NCBI RefSeq assembly: GCF_002150765.1
Contig: NZ_MUYM01000059.1
Span: 49,573 to 100,738 of the forward strand
DNA: 51,166 nt
DNA from: Lentzea kentuckyensis
Lineage (GTDB): Bacteria > Actinomycetota > Actinomycetes > Mycobacteriales > Pseudonocardiaceae
Reading direction: 5' to 3'
Shown here: positions 32,864-41,198 of the stretch, in pieces
Numbering within the stretch: the stretch's first letter is position 1
Layout: each line of letters starts with the position of its first letter
Notes under the pieces: generated by a model
Databases searched by the model: none
What the model was told of the DNA's origin: nothing
What the model saw: only the letters and a program-made list of their open reading frames with translations
Program-made: the position numbers and the translations under genes

Positions 32864-33478
32864 GTGCCTCAAGGACAACCCACCGAGGTGCCGAAGGACG
32901 GCCTGACGACGCGCCAGCGCCGCAACCGGCCGTTGCTGATGCTGCACACCGGTGAGATGAAGGGGAAGTCGACGGCGGCCTTCGGCATGGCGCTGCGCGG
33001 CTGGAACCAGGGCTGGGACGTCGGTGTGTTCCAGTTCGTGAAGTCCGCCAAGTGGAAGGTGGGCGAGGAGTCCGCGTTCAAGGCGCTCGGCCGGCTGCAC
33101 GAGGAGACCGGCGAGGGTGGCGCGGTCGAGTGGCACAAGATGGGCGAGGGCTGGTCCTGGTCGCGCAAGCAGGGCACCGAGGACGACCACGCCGCGGCCG
33201 CACTCGAAGGCTGGCAGGAGATCTCCCGCCGGCTTCGGTCCGAACGCCACGGCTTCTACGTGCTCGACGAGTTCACCTACCCGCTGCACTGGGGCTGGAT
33301 CGACGTCGACGAGGTGGTGGACACCCTGGTCAACCGGCCTGGCCACCAGCACGTCGTGATCACCGGCCGGTACGCGCCGGAGAAGCTGATCGCCGCCGCC
33401 GACCTCGTGGTGGAGATGACCAAGGTCAAGCACCCGATGGACGCCGGACAGAAGGGCCAGCGGGGGATCGAGTGGTGA
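32864..33478 (+). CDS. cobO: Cob(I)yrinic acid a,c-diamide adenosyltransferase
   Basis: A 204-residue CobA/CobO/BtuR-type enzyme that adds the adenosyl ligand to cob(I)yrinic acid diamide from ATP. The P-loop is HTGEMKGKSTAA, and downstream are GVFQFVKSAKWKVGEE, YVLDEFTYPL and VVITGRYAPEKLI, all family motifs. A typical length. AAGGAG precedes the GTG start, 11 bases after the chelatase stop. Its stop overlaps the cobB start (GTGA), showing translational coupling. Confidence 0.95.
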   Translation: MPQGQPTEVPKDGLTTRQRRNRPLLMLHTGEMKGKSTAAFGMALRGWNQGWDVGVFQFVKSAKWKVGEESAFKALGRLHEETGEGGAVEWHKMGEGWSWSRKQGTEDDHAAAALEGWQEISRRLRSERHGFYVLDEFTYPLHWGWIDVDEVVDTLVNRPGHQHVVITGRYAPEKLIAAADLVVEMTKVKHPMDAGQKGQRGIEW

Positions 33479-34851
33479 ACCGGCTGGTCGTCGCGGCCCC
33501 GGCTTCGGGCAGCGGCAAGACCACGGTCGCGACGGGCCTGATGGCCGCGCTGCGCCGGGCCGGGTCGCGGGTCGCGCCGTTCAAGGTGGGACCCGACTAC
33601 ATCGACCCCGGCTACCACTCGCTGGCCACGGCCCGTCCCGGCCGCAACCTCGACCCGGTCATGGTCGGCGAACACCGGATTCCCGGCCTGTTCGCGCACG
33701 GGTCCAAGGGCTGCGACATCGCCGTGGTCGAGGGCGTGATGGGCCTGTTCGACGGCCGGGTCGACACCGCAGGCGTCGGCTCGACCGCGCACGTCGCGAA
33801 GCTGATCAACGCGCCGGTGCTGTTCGTCGTGGACGCGCGCGGGCAAAGCCGGTCACTCGCGGCGTTGTTGCACGGGTTCCGCGGCTACGACCCGACGGTC
33901 CGGCTCGGCGGCGTGATCCTCAACCAGGTCGGCTCCGAGCGGCACGAGCAGGTGCTGCGGTCGGCGTGCGACGAGGTCGGCCTCGACGTGCTCGGCGTGT
34001 TGCCGCGCGACTCGCAGTTCTCCTTGCCTTCCAGGCATTTGGGGCTCGTGACGGCGGCGGAGCACGGTTCCGAGGCCGTCGCGGCGGTGGACGCGATCGC
34101 CGCCGCGGTGGCCAAGCACGTCGATCTCGACGCGGTGCGCCGGCTGGCGCAGTCGGTGCCCGCGATGGCGGTGTCCGCGTGGGAACCCCAGGTCGAGCGC
34201 GTCGAGGGCGAACCGCTGATCGCCGTGGCGGGTGGACCGGCGTTCACGTTCGGCTACGCCGAGCACGTCGAGGTGCTGAAGGCGGCGGGCGCGGCCGTCG
34301 CGGTCGTCGATCCGTTGAAGGACGAGGCCCTTCCGGCAGGAACCGCGGGGCTTGTTCTTCCTGGCGGATTCCCGGAGCAGCACGCGGAAGCCTTGTCGGC
34401 CAACGCCGAGTTGCGCGAGGCCGTCGCCCGGTTCGCTCGATCGGGTGCGCCGGTGCACGCCGAGTGCGGTGGGCTGCTGTACCTGTCCCGGTCGCTCGAC
34501 GGGCACCCGATGTGCGGCGTGCTCGACGCCGACGGGTTCATGACCCCGAAGTTGACCTTGGGATATCGGGACGCCGTGGCGTCTGCCGGCTCGCCGCTGC
34601 ACCCGCCGGGCAGCCGTGTGACCGGCCACGAGTTCCACCGGACCCAGCTGTCCACACCGCACTCGGCGCCGCCCGCGTGGCACTGGCGCGGCGTCGATTC
34701 ACGGCCCGTCGCGGAAGGGTTCGTGGTGGGCGGTGTGCACGCGTCGTACCTCCACACGCACCCGGCCGGTGATCCGGAAGCGGTAGCCCGTTTCGTGCGG
34801 GCCTGCCACCCGTTCGTGGCCGGAGCGGCAGACGGTACGGTCTTCGCCTAA
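33475..34851 (+). CDS. cobB: Cobyrinate/hydrogenobyrinate a,c-diamide synthase
   Basis: A 458-residue two-domain amidotransferase (CobB/CbiA). The N-terminal synthetase has VAAPASGSGKTTVATGL (P-loop) and FKVGPDYIDPGYH. The C-terminal glutaminase domain (type 1, triad Cys) has LVLPGGFPEQHAEAL and VHAECGGLLYLSRSLDG with the nucleophilic Cys, and the final His region VGGVHASYLHTHPAG. It amidates the a and c side chains using glutamine and ATP. The GTG at 33475 overlaps the cobO stop. Confidence 0.94.
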   Translation: MNRLVVAAPASGSGKTTVATGLMAALRRAGSRVAPFKVGPDYIDPGYHSLATARPGRNLDPVMVGEHRIPGLFAHGSKGCDIAVVEGVMGLFDGRVDTAGVGSTAHVAKLINAPVLFVVDARGQSRSLAALLHGFRGYDPTVRLGGVILNQVGSERHEQVLRSACDEVGLDVLGVLPRDSQFSLPSRHLGLVTAAEHGSEAVAAVDAIAAAVAKHVDLDAVRRLAQSVPAMAVSAWEPQVERVEGEPLIAVAGGPAFTFGYAEHVEVLKAAGAAVAVVDPLKDEALPAGTAGLVLPGGFPEQHAEALSANAELREAVARFARSGAPVHAECGGLLYLSRSLDGHPMCGVLDADGFMTPKLTLGYRDAVASAGSPLHPPGSRVTGHEFHRTQLSTPHSAPPAWHWRGVDSRPVAEGFVVGGVHASYLHTHPAGDPEAVARFVRACHPFVAGAADGTVFA

Positions 34852-34881
34852 GCCTCTCCCCGAAACCCCTGTGGAGCTGTC

Positions 34882-35934
34882 GTGACGACGACCGGTCGGG
34901 TCTCCTTCGTCGGCGCTGGTCCCGGTGCCGCCGACCTCATCACTCTCCGAGGCGCGCGCCGCATCGCCGAAGCCGACGTCGTCATCTGGGCCCCCAGCGC
35001 CGTCGACGCCGAGTGCGTCCGCGAGCACGCCCGCGGCGACGCCGACCTGGTCGACTTCTCGCGCGTGACGCCTGAGGAGATCACGGACCTGTACCGCCGT
35101 GCCGCCGCGTCGCGCCAGGTCGTCGTGCGGCTGCACGCGGGCGACGCCGCCACTGGTGGCGGCGTGCAGGAGCAGCACGACCTGTGCGTGCGTCTCGGCC
35201 TCGAGGTCGAGGTCGTGCCGGGTGTCTCCGTCGTGGCCGCCGCCGCCGCGAAGATCGGCCGCGAGCTCACGCTGACCGAGGCGTCGTCGACCGTGCTGAT
35301 CTCGCCCGAGAGCAGCGAGCTGGTCCGCGAGTTCGCCGCGCTGCAGACCACGATGGCCGCCACCGTCTCGGGCGCGCGCACCGGTCAGTTCGTCGAGAAG
35401 CTGCTGCAGGGCGGGTACCCGGCCGAGACGCCGGTCGTGGTGGCGTACAAGGTGAGCCAGGCCGACGAACTGGTCGTGCACACCACCATCGCCGAGCTGG
35501 AGTCGGTGGTGAAGCAGCACAAGCTGTACCGCCCGACGCTGTTCCTGGTCGGTGCCGCGGTGAAGGCGCCCACGCGCCGTGTTTCGGCCTCGGCGACGGC
35601 GTCGGTCGACGAGCCGCTCCGCGCCGCCCGCCCGACCCGTTGGTCACGCCGTGCCGCCTCCCGCATCGCGACCCGCGTCGACGAGCCCATCCCGGCCGCC
35701 GCGCCAGCTCCAGCTCCGGCTCCGGCATCCGCCGCCGAGTCGAACCCGGCGTGGACGGCGGTCGAGGAAATACAGCAGTCGGTTCGCAAGCCCGCCGAGG
35801 AGCCCGCGCCCAAGCCGAAGCTGACGGTGGTGGCGGCGGAGAAGCCGAAGCCGCCGACGGTCCGCGCCTCGACGGCCACGCCGAAGAAGAAACCGGCCGC
35901 CGCCCGTAAGCCCAAGCGCACCGCCGGAAACTGA
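34882..35934 (+). CDS. CobM-like precorrin-4 C11-methyltransferase with long tail
   Basis: A 350-residue protein. Residues 1-242 align with CobM/CbiF: GAGPGAADLITLRG, VVPGVSVVAAAAAKIGRELT and AYKVSQADELVV. The SAM-site segment normally R-HSGDPSLYGA is R-HAGDAATGGG (83-94), losing the usual Pro and Tyr. A tail of about 108 residues follows, rich in Ala, Pro and Lys (AAAPAPAPAPASAAE, then KKKPAAARKPKR), apparently disordered and positively charged at its end. It starts with GTG 30 bases after cobB and shares its TGA with the ATG of the next gene. Catalytic competence is uncertain. Confidence 0.75.
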   Translation: MTTTGRVSFVGAGPGAADLITLRGARRIAEADVVIWAPSAVDAECVREHARGDADLVDFSRVTPEEITDLYRRAAASRQVVVRLHAGDAATGGGVQEQHDLCVRLGLEVEVVPGVSVVAAAAAKIGRELTLTEASSTVLISPESSELVREFAALQTTMAATVSGARTGQFVEKLLQGGYPAETPVVVAYKVSQADELVVHTTIAELESVVKQHKLYRPTLFLVGAAVKAPTRRVSASATASVDEPLRAARPTRWSRRAASRIATRVDEPIPAAAPAPAPAPASAAESNPAWTAVEEIQQSVRKPAEEPAPKPKLTVVAAEKPKPPTVRASTATPKKKPAAARKPKRTAGN

Positions 35935-36764
35935 TGACAGTGCAGGCACTGCAGGCATTGCAGGAGGCAGCGGGCCGTCCCGTCGAGATCGTCGACGCCG
36001 CGGACGGTCTGCGTCCCGCGCTGAACGTGTGCCGCGCCCGCTCAGCCGTGATCGTGCGGCTGGCCGAGGGCATCGGTCCGGCCGAGATCGGCGCCGGCCT
36101 CGCGGGCTGGCGCCGCACGCTCATGGTGTCGGACTCCGGCGAACTGACCACTGTGGACCCACGTGACGCGGTGACCCGGCGCTGGACCGCGCCGGACGCC
36201 GTGTTGTGCCTGGCGGACAACGAGTTTCTGCGATCGAACGACGGCTGGGCGCTGCCGGACGAGGTGTTCGCGAGCCGCACGCACGTTCTCGGCGCCGAGG
36301 TCCGCGCGTTCGTGCTGGCCCGTCTCGCCCCACGTCCCGGCGTGCTGGTGTGGGACGTGCTGGCCGGTTCCGGTGCTGTGGGCGTGGAGTGCGCACGGCT
36401 GGGTGCCGCGGTGATCGCGGTCGAGCCCGATCCCGTGCAGTGCGTGCGGATCATCGCGAACGCCTCCGCGCACGGCGTCGACGTGCGGGTCGAGGAGGCC
36501 GAGCTGGACGCGCCGTCGTTGCCGCGCCCGGACGCGGTGTTCGTCGGCCGCGGTGAGATCACGGCGGTCAAGGCTTCGGCCGCGGTGTCCGCGCGCCGCG
36601 TGGTCGTCGCGACGGAGAGCGTGGACGAGATCGTGCCCGCCCGCGATGCGTTGCAGGCGGCCGGATACGAGGTGGAAGGCGTGCACTGGACCGCCTCACG
36701 CCTGCTGGACTCGGGGTTCGCTCCGGCGGTACCGGTGACCGTGCTGTGGGGAAGCAAGAAGTGA
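35934..36764 (+). CDS. CobL-like protein: CbiT domain with reduced CbiE part
   Basis: A 276-residue protein. Residues 115-276 look like CbiT, the C15-methylating, decarboxylating half of CobL: VRAFVLARLAPRPGVLVWDV, AGSGAVGVE and AVEPDPVQC. The N-terminal 110 residues correspond only to the last part of a CbiE domain (ending DEVFASRTHVLGAEVR); the SAM-binding half of CbiE, including its glycine loops, is missing. A complete CobL has about 400 residues. The ATG overlaps the CobM-like stop (TGATG), and its stop overlaps the next GTG start. Confidence 0.7.
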   Translation: MTVQALQALQEAAGRPVEIVDAADGLRPALNVCRARSAVIVRLAEGIGPAEIGAGLAGWRRTLMVSDSGELTTVDPRDAVTRRWTAPDAVLCLADNEFLRSNDGWALPDEVFASRTHVLGAEVRAFVLARLAPRPGVLVWDVLAGSGAVGVECARLGAAVIAVEPDPVQCVRIIANASAHGVDVRVEEAELDAPSLPRPDAVFVGRGEITAVKASAAVSARRVVVATESVDEIVPARDALQAAGYEVEGVHWTASRLLDSGFAPAVPVTVLWGSKK

Positions 36765-38017
36765 TCGGTGTTTTCGCCGGCCCTGCCCAACGCGGTGACG
36801 CCGCCGAGCTCGCCGGTCTCCTGGGTGCCGACGCGGTCGTCCCGGACGGTCCGTTCAAACCCGCAGTCCACCAGCTCTGGCCACGCCTCACCGCCGCCAT
36901 CCTGTTCCTCGACGCGGGCGCCGCGGTCCGGTTGATCGCGCCTCTGTTGCGGGACAAGCGATCCGGTCCCGCCGTGGTCTGCGTGGACCAGCACTTCGCG
37001 GTGGCGCTGGCCGGTGACGCGGACATGATCGCCCGCCAGGTCGCGGACCTGTTGGCCCGCACCGCCGTCGTGACCAGCGGCCCGTCGATCGACTCGGTGC
37101 TGGACGAGCTCGTCGAGCAGCTGGACGCCACCGCGGACGGCGATGTCGAGGCGTGCGTCGCCGCCATCGAGGCTGGTGAGAAGGTCGTGCTGCGCAACCC
37201 GTTGAGTTTCCCGCTGCCTGCTTTGCCGCCGAACGTCATCGCGGCGGGCGAGGACGCGACGTGGATGATCGTCGTCGACGACCGGGCCGCCGCGACCAAG
37301 GAGAACGTGCTGCGGATCGTGCCGCGCACGCTCGTCGTCGGGGTGGGGTCGACGCGCGGTTCGTCGGCCACGAGCGTGGGCGCGGCACTGGCCGAACTGG
37401 ACGCTCAGGGCGGCCTGGATCTGCGCGCCATCAAGGCGTTCGCGACCGCGGACGCCAAGGCGGACGAACCCGGCATCGTGGACGCCGTGGAGGACTGGGG
37501 TTTCTGGCACGGCGACACCGCCGAGCTGCTGACGTTCCCGACCGCGGAGCTCGCCGAGATCGGCGTGCCGAACCCGAGTTCGGTGGTGCGCAACTCGATG
37601 GGCACCGCGAGCGTCGCGGAGGCCGCGGCAGTGCGCGGCGCACAGCTTCTCGGGCACGGCGCCCCGGTCGAGCTCGCGGCGGAGAAGTTCAAGCGGGACA
37701 ACGTGACCGTGGCCGCGGCGCGGATGTTGCCACGCGGCCGGCTCGCCCTGATCGGACTCGGACCGGGCTCCGCGGAGGAACGCACACCCCGTGCGGAAGC
37801 GGAGATCCGGCGCGCGGCGTTCGTGGTCGGCACGCCCGAGGCGATCGAGTCCGTCGCGCCGATGTTGCGGCCCGGCACGGAGGTCCGGCACGAGGGCGCG
37901 AGCGATTTGGCTGCTCGTGGTGCGGCGGTCGCATTCGTCGCTTTCGGAATCGGGCCAACGTTGGACAATCCGGTCGAAGCCGACGTGATTGTTGTTCCCG
38001 GAATCCGGGATCGCTGA
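36761..38017 (+). CDS. CbiG-like protein with truncated CobJ remnant
   Basis: A 418-residue protein. The N-terminal 320 residues are CbiG-like: GVFAGPAQRGDAAEL, ILFLDAGAAVRLIAPLLRDK, the glycine-rich VVGVGSTRGSS, and IKAFATADAKADEPGI. From about 325, GRLALIGLGPGSAEERTPRA begins like CobJ/CbiH (precorrin-3B C17-methyltransferase) but stops after about 90 residues, where a full domain would have about 240. CbiG opens the ring lactone in the anaerobic route. The start overlaps the CobL-like stop as GTGA. Last gene of the cobalamin operon. Confidence 0.7.
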   Translation: MIGVFAGPAQRGDAAELAGLLGADAVVPDGPFKPAVHQLWPRLTAAILFLDAGAAVRLIAPLLRDKRSGPAVVCVDQHFAVALAGDADMIARQVADLLARTAVVTSGPSIDSVLDELVEQLDATADGDVEACVAAIEAGEKVVLRNPLSFPLPALPPNVIAAGEDATWMIVVDDRAAATKENVLRIVPRTLVVGVGSTRGSSATSVGAALAELDAQGGLDLRAIKAFATADAKADEPGIVDAVEDWGFWHGDTAELLTFPTAELAEIGVPNPSSVVRNSMGTASVAEAAAVRGAQLLGHGAPVELAAEKFKRDNVTVAAARMLPRGRLALIGLGPGSAEERTPRAEAEIRRAAFVVGTPEAIESVAPMLRPGTEVRHEGASDLAARGAAVAFVAFGIGPTLDNPVEADVIVVPGIRDR

Positions 38018-38120
38018 GGTTTTTCCTTCTTTCGTAGGGTCTCTGTCGAAGTTTTCTTGATTACCGTCGCCACGCACACGGCCCACCCCCTGCCTCGGGC
38101 CCGAAGCACTGGAGACCGAC

Positions 38121-39491
38121 ATGAGAGCCCGTCGTCTCGTTGCTGTCGCCTGCACCGCCGGCGTCGCACTGTCCCTGCTCGCGATCAACGCCCAGGCCGC
38201 GGCGCCGAAGGAAGGCCTGCGCCTGCTGACCGTCCGCGACTCGCTGACCGCCACGCACACCTGGTACGAGCAGACCTACGACGGAAAGCCCGTGCTGGGC
38301 GCCTACTACGTCGAGCACGTCGACAAGGCGACCGGTGTGAAGACCGTGGACGACGGCCGCATCGCCGTCGGCACGGTCGACGTGACGCCCGCCGTCACCG
38401 CCGAGGACGCCAAGACCAAGTCGGCCGGTGTGCCCGAAGGCGCGAACCTCAAGGTGCTGCCCGGCACCGGTCTCGTCTACGAGGTGATCTCCGACCAGGG
38501 CAAGGGATCCGAGCGCACGCTGGTGCACGCGGAGACCGGCGCGGTCGTGAAGTCGGAGAGCCTGGTCAAGCACGCGGACGGCACCGGCAAGGTGTTCAGC
38601 CCGAACCCCGTTGTCTCGCAGCAGAACCAGAACCTCAAGGACGCCAACGACGCCGACTCGGCCGTGCCCGCCGCGGCCTACAAGTCCGTCAAGGTGACCA
38701 ATCTGGACAGTTCAGGCTTCCTCAGGGGCGACTACGCGTACGTCACGGGTGCCACGAGCAAGCTCGCCAAGAGCAGCACCCGCACGTTCGAGTACACCAG
38801 GCACAACCCGTTCTTCGAGCAGACCAACGCGTACTGGGGCATCACCGAGGCCCAGAAGTACATCCAGAGCCTCGGCTTCACGAACGTCAACAACGAGAAG
38901 CAGAAGTTCACCACGCTCGGCCTGACCGACGACAACTCGTTCTACGACCCGGGCAAGGACCAGATCACGTTCGGCACCGGTGGCGTCGACGACGCCGAGG
39001 ACGTCGAGGTGGTGTGGCACGAGCTCGGCCACGCGATCCAGGACGCCCAGGTGCCGGGCTTCGGCTCGACCCTCGACGCCGGCTCGATCGGTGAGGGTTT
39101 CGGCGACTGGTGGGCGATGATCATGTCCTCGCGCGACTCGAAGGACACGACCACGACCCCGTTGGCGTGCATCATGGACTGGGACTCGACGTCCTACACG
39201 ACCACGACGCCGCACTGCATCCGTCGCACCGACACCAACCTGACGGTGAGCCAGCGGCAGAACGAGGTGCACTTCGACGGCCAGATCTGGTCGCGCGCGT
39301 TGTTCGACATCTACCAGAAGTTCGGCCGCGACAAGGCCGCGAAGCTGGTGCTCGAGGCGCAGTTCAACTACTCGCCCTCGACGACGTTCAGCGCTGCCGC
39401 GGCGGCGACCGTCGCGACCGCCAAGGCGCTCTACGGTGACGCGGACGCTGCCACGGTGAAGGCCGCGTTCACGGCACGTGGAATCGCCTGA
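38121..39491 (+). CDS. Secreted zinc metalloprotease (thermolysin/fungalysin-like)
   Basis: A 456-residue secreted protein. Signal peptide 1-27 (ending AQA). A FTP-like propeptide region follows (about 30-170). The catalytic domain has HELGH at 300-304 and GEGFGDWW, with Glu325 as the probable third zinc ligand, resembling the M4/M36 clan. Four Cys in the C-terminal half (ACIMDWDS, HCIRRTD and others) may form a disulphide. It is likely an extracellular protease activated by removal of the propeptide. It starts 103 bases after the cobalamin operon; a hairpin follows it. Confidence 0.88.
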   Translation: MRARRLVAVACTAGVALSLLAINAQAAAPKEGLRLLTVRDSLTATHTWYEQTYDGKPVLGAYYVEHVDKATGVKTVDDGRIAVGTVDVTPAVTAEDAKTKSAGVPEGANLKVLPGTGLVYEVISDQGKGSERTLVHAETGAVVKSESLVKHADGTGKVFSPNPVVSQQNQNLKDANDADSAVPAAAYKSVKVTNLDSSGFLRGDYAYVTGATSKLAKSSTRTFEYTRHNPFFEQTNAYWGITEAQKYIQSLGFTNVNNEKQKFTTLGLTDDNSFYDPGKDQITFGTGGVDDAEDVEVVWHELGHAIQDAQVPGFGSTLDAGSIGEGFGDWWAMIMSSRDSKDTTTTPLACIMDWDSTSYTTTTPHCIRRTDTNLTVSQRQNEVHFDGQIWSRALFDIYQKFGRDKAAKLVLEAQFNYSPSTTFSAAAAATVATAKALYGDADAATVKAAFTARGIA

Positions 39492-39502
39492 GTCAAAAGT
39501 CA

Positions 39503-39530
39503 AACCGCCCGTACCAGACAAGTGGCGGTT
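39503..39530 (+). terminator. Hairpin after the metalloprotease gene
   Basis: AACCGCC (39503-39509) and GGCGGTT (39524-39530) form a 7-bp stem with a 14-nt loop, 12 bases after the stop codon. It is a modest terminator without a long T-run. Confidence 0.5.
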
Positions 39531-39551
39531 GTGCCGCTGAATCACCGCCCG

Positions 39552-39597
39552 TGACGCTGTGTGTGCTGCCGCTCTACACCCTGCACACACAGCGTCA
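39552..39597. promoter_or_regulatory. 15-bp inverted repeat upstream of the fourth trypsin gene
   Basis: TGACGCTGTGTGTGC (39552-39566) and GCACACACAGCGTCA (39583-39597) are perfect inverted arms with a 16-base spacer, ending 18 bases before the start codon. It may be an operator or a 5' leader hairpin that protects the mRNA. Confidence 0.6.
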
Positions 39598-39615
39598 TCG
39601 GGAAGGACTGGCTAC

Positions 39616-40389
39616 ATGGCGAAAACCCTGCATCGCCTGATCGTGTCCGTCGTGGTGTCCGCTCTCGCGAGCATCTTCTTCGTGGCCCCGGCCGCCAACG
39701 CCGACGTCTCACCGATGATCGTCGGTGGCACGAGGGCGAGCACGTCGACGTACCCGTGGGTCGTCTACCTGGCGTCCACCGCCGGGTCGCAGTTCTGCGG
39801 AGGCACGCTCACCAAGGCCAACAAGGTCGTCACCGCCGCGCACTGCGTGAAGGGCCGCACGCCGGCCAGCACGCGCGTCGTGCACGGCCGTGACGACAAG
39901 CAGAGCACCGCGGGCACGGTCGCGAACGTGACCAAGATCTGGGTGCACCCGAGCTACACCACCGCGACCGCCGGCTACGACGTCGCCGTGCTGACGCTCG
40001 ACCGCAACATCAACTCGGCCACCCTGCCGCTGGCCACGCCGTCCGACACCGCGCTCTACACGGCCGGCAACTCCGCGCTGATCCTCGGCTGGGGCACCAC
40101 GTCCTCCGGCGGTTCCGCCTCGCGGTACCTGCTCCAGGCCAACGTGCCGCTGACCTCGGACGCGACCTGCAAGACCGCGTACTCGCAGTACAGCAACACC
40201 TCGATGGTGTGCGCGGGCTTCCCGCAGGGCGGCACCGACACCTGCCAGGGCGACTCCGGTGGCCCGCTGGTGTTCGGCGGCAAGCTCATCGGTGACACGT
40301 CCTGGGGCCGCGGCTGCGCCGGCGCGGGCTACCCCGGCGTGTACGGCCGCATCGCGCCGTACTACTCGGTGATCACCGCTCAGCTGTAA
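39616..40389 (+). CDS. Secreted trypsin-like serine protease (S1), copy 4
   Basis: A 257-residue secreted S1A protease: signal peptide ending ANA/D near residue 32, activation site MIVGGTRAS, His in TAAHC, Asp in GYDVAVLTL and Ser in TCQGDSGGP. The S1-pocket Asp is in GGTDTC. All catalytic residues are intact. The ATG at 39616 has GGAAGGA upstream; a start at 39559 would lie in the inverted repeat. A strong hairpin follows the stop. Confidence 0.93.
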   Translation: MAKTLHRLIVSVVVSALASIFFVAPAANADVSPMIVGGTRASTSTYPWVVYLASTAGSQFCGGTLTKANKVVTAAHCVKGRTPASTRVVHGRDDKQSTAGTVANVTKIWVHPSYTTATAGYDVAVLTLDRNINSATLPLATPSDTALYTAGNSALILGWGTTSSGGSASRYLLQANVPLTSDATCKTAYSQYSNTSMVCAGFPQGGTDTCQGDSGGPLVFGGKLIGDTSWGRGCAGAGYPGVYGRIAPYYSVITAQL

Positions 40390-40400
40390 CGACTCACTTG

Positions 40401-40437
40401 CCATGCCCGCAGGATCACGCGCATCCTGCGGGCATGG
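40401..40437 (+). terminator. Terminator hairpin overlapping the PIG-L gene start
   Basis: CCATGCCCGCAGGAT (40401-40415) pairs perfectly with ATCCTGCGGGCATGG (40423-40437) around a 7-nt loop, 11 bases after the protease stop. The right arm contains the putative ATG (40434) of the next gene. Confidence 0.8.
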
Positions 40438-41147
40438 CTGATCTTGAAGCGATGCCTGAGGACTGGTCGAGCGCGTTGGTCGTCGTCGCGCACCCCGATG
40501 ACATGGAGTACGGCGGTGCGGGCGCTATCGCGCGTTGGACCGCTCAAGGCAAGAAGATCGCGTACCTGCTCGCGTGCCGTGGCGAGGCCGGCATCGACAC
40601 GATGAAACCGGCGGAATGCGGACCGTTGCGGGTCAACGAGCAGATCGCAGCCTGTGCGGCCGTCGGCGTCAACGTGGTCGAGTTCCTGGACCACCCTGAC
40701 GGTCTCATCGAGTACGGCGTGCCGTTGCGGCGCGACATCGCGGCCGCCGTTCGCCGTCACAAGCCGGAGCTCGTGATCACCGGCAACTTCCGCGAGACCT
40801 GGCCGGGAGGCGGGGTGAACATGGCGGACCACATCGCGGTCGGGCGCGCTGCCGTCGACGCGGTGCGGGACGCGGCCAACCGGTGGATCTTCCGGGAACT
40901 GAGACTCGAACCGTGGAACGGCGTCAAGTACGTGGCGGCGGCGTCATCGCCGTTGGCCACTCACGCCGTGGACATCACCGACTCGTTCGACGCTTCGGTC
41001 GAATCGCTACGCGCGCACAAGGCGTATCTGGCTGCGCTGAGCGGGGACATGGCTGAGCCCGAGCCGTTCCTGCGGGGCATGGCGGAGGCGGTGGGACAGC
41101 GGTTCGGAGGCGTTCTGGCGACCTCTTTCGAGCTGCTTCGGCTGTGA
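40434..41147 (+). CDS. PIG-L family deacetylase
   Basis: A 237-residue zinc-dependent deacetylase-like protein with the family motif VVVAHPDDMEYG (metal ligands His, Asp, Asp), CRGEAGIDT, FLDHPDG and the second His region NMADHIAVGRAAVDAVRDA. Relatives deacetylate N-acetylglucosamine conjugates such as mycothiol precursors; the substrate here is not known. The ATG at 40434 lies inside the hairpin that ends the protease gene; ATG at 40452 (MPEDWSS) is a good alternative that escapes the stem. Confidence 0.85.
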   Translation: MADLEAMPEDWSSALVVVAHPDDMEYGGAGAIARWTAQGKKIAYLLACRGEAGIDTMKPAECGPLRVNEQIAACAAVGVNVVEFLDHPDGLIEYGVPLRRDIAAAVRRHKPELVITGNFRETWPGGGVNMADHIAVGRAAVDAVRDAANRWIFRELRLEPWNGVKYVAAASSPLATHAVDITDSFDASVESLRAHKAYLAALSGDMAEPEPFLRGMAEAVGQRFGGVLATSFELLRL

Positions 41148-41198
41148 CCATGTTCCCTTCAACTGGACACGGCGTGTCGGGTGTGGATGCTTCTACGC

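Noticed and set aside
35267..38260. 997-codon open frame on the minus strand across the cobalamin genes
   Set aside because: Antisense shadow of three well-recognised, coupled genes; composition is Arg/Ala/Ser-rich without any motif.
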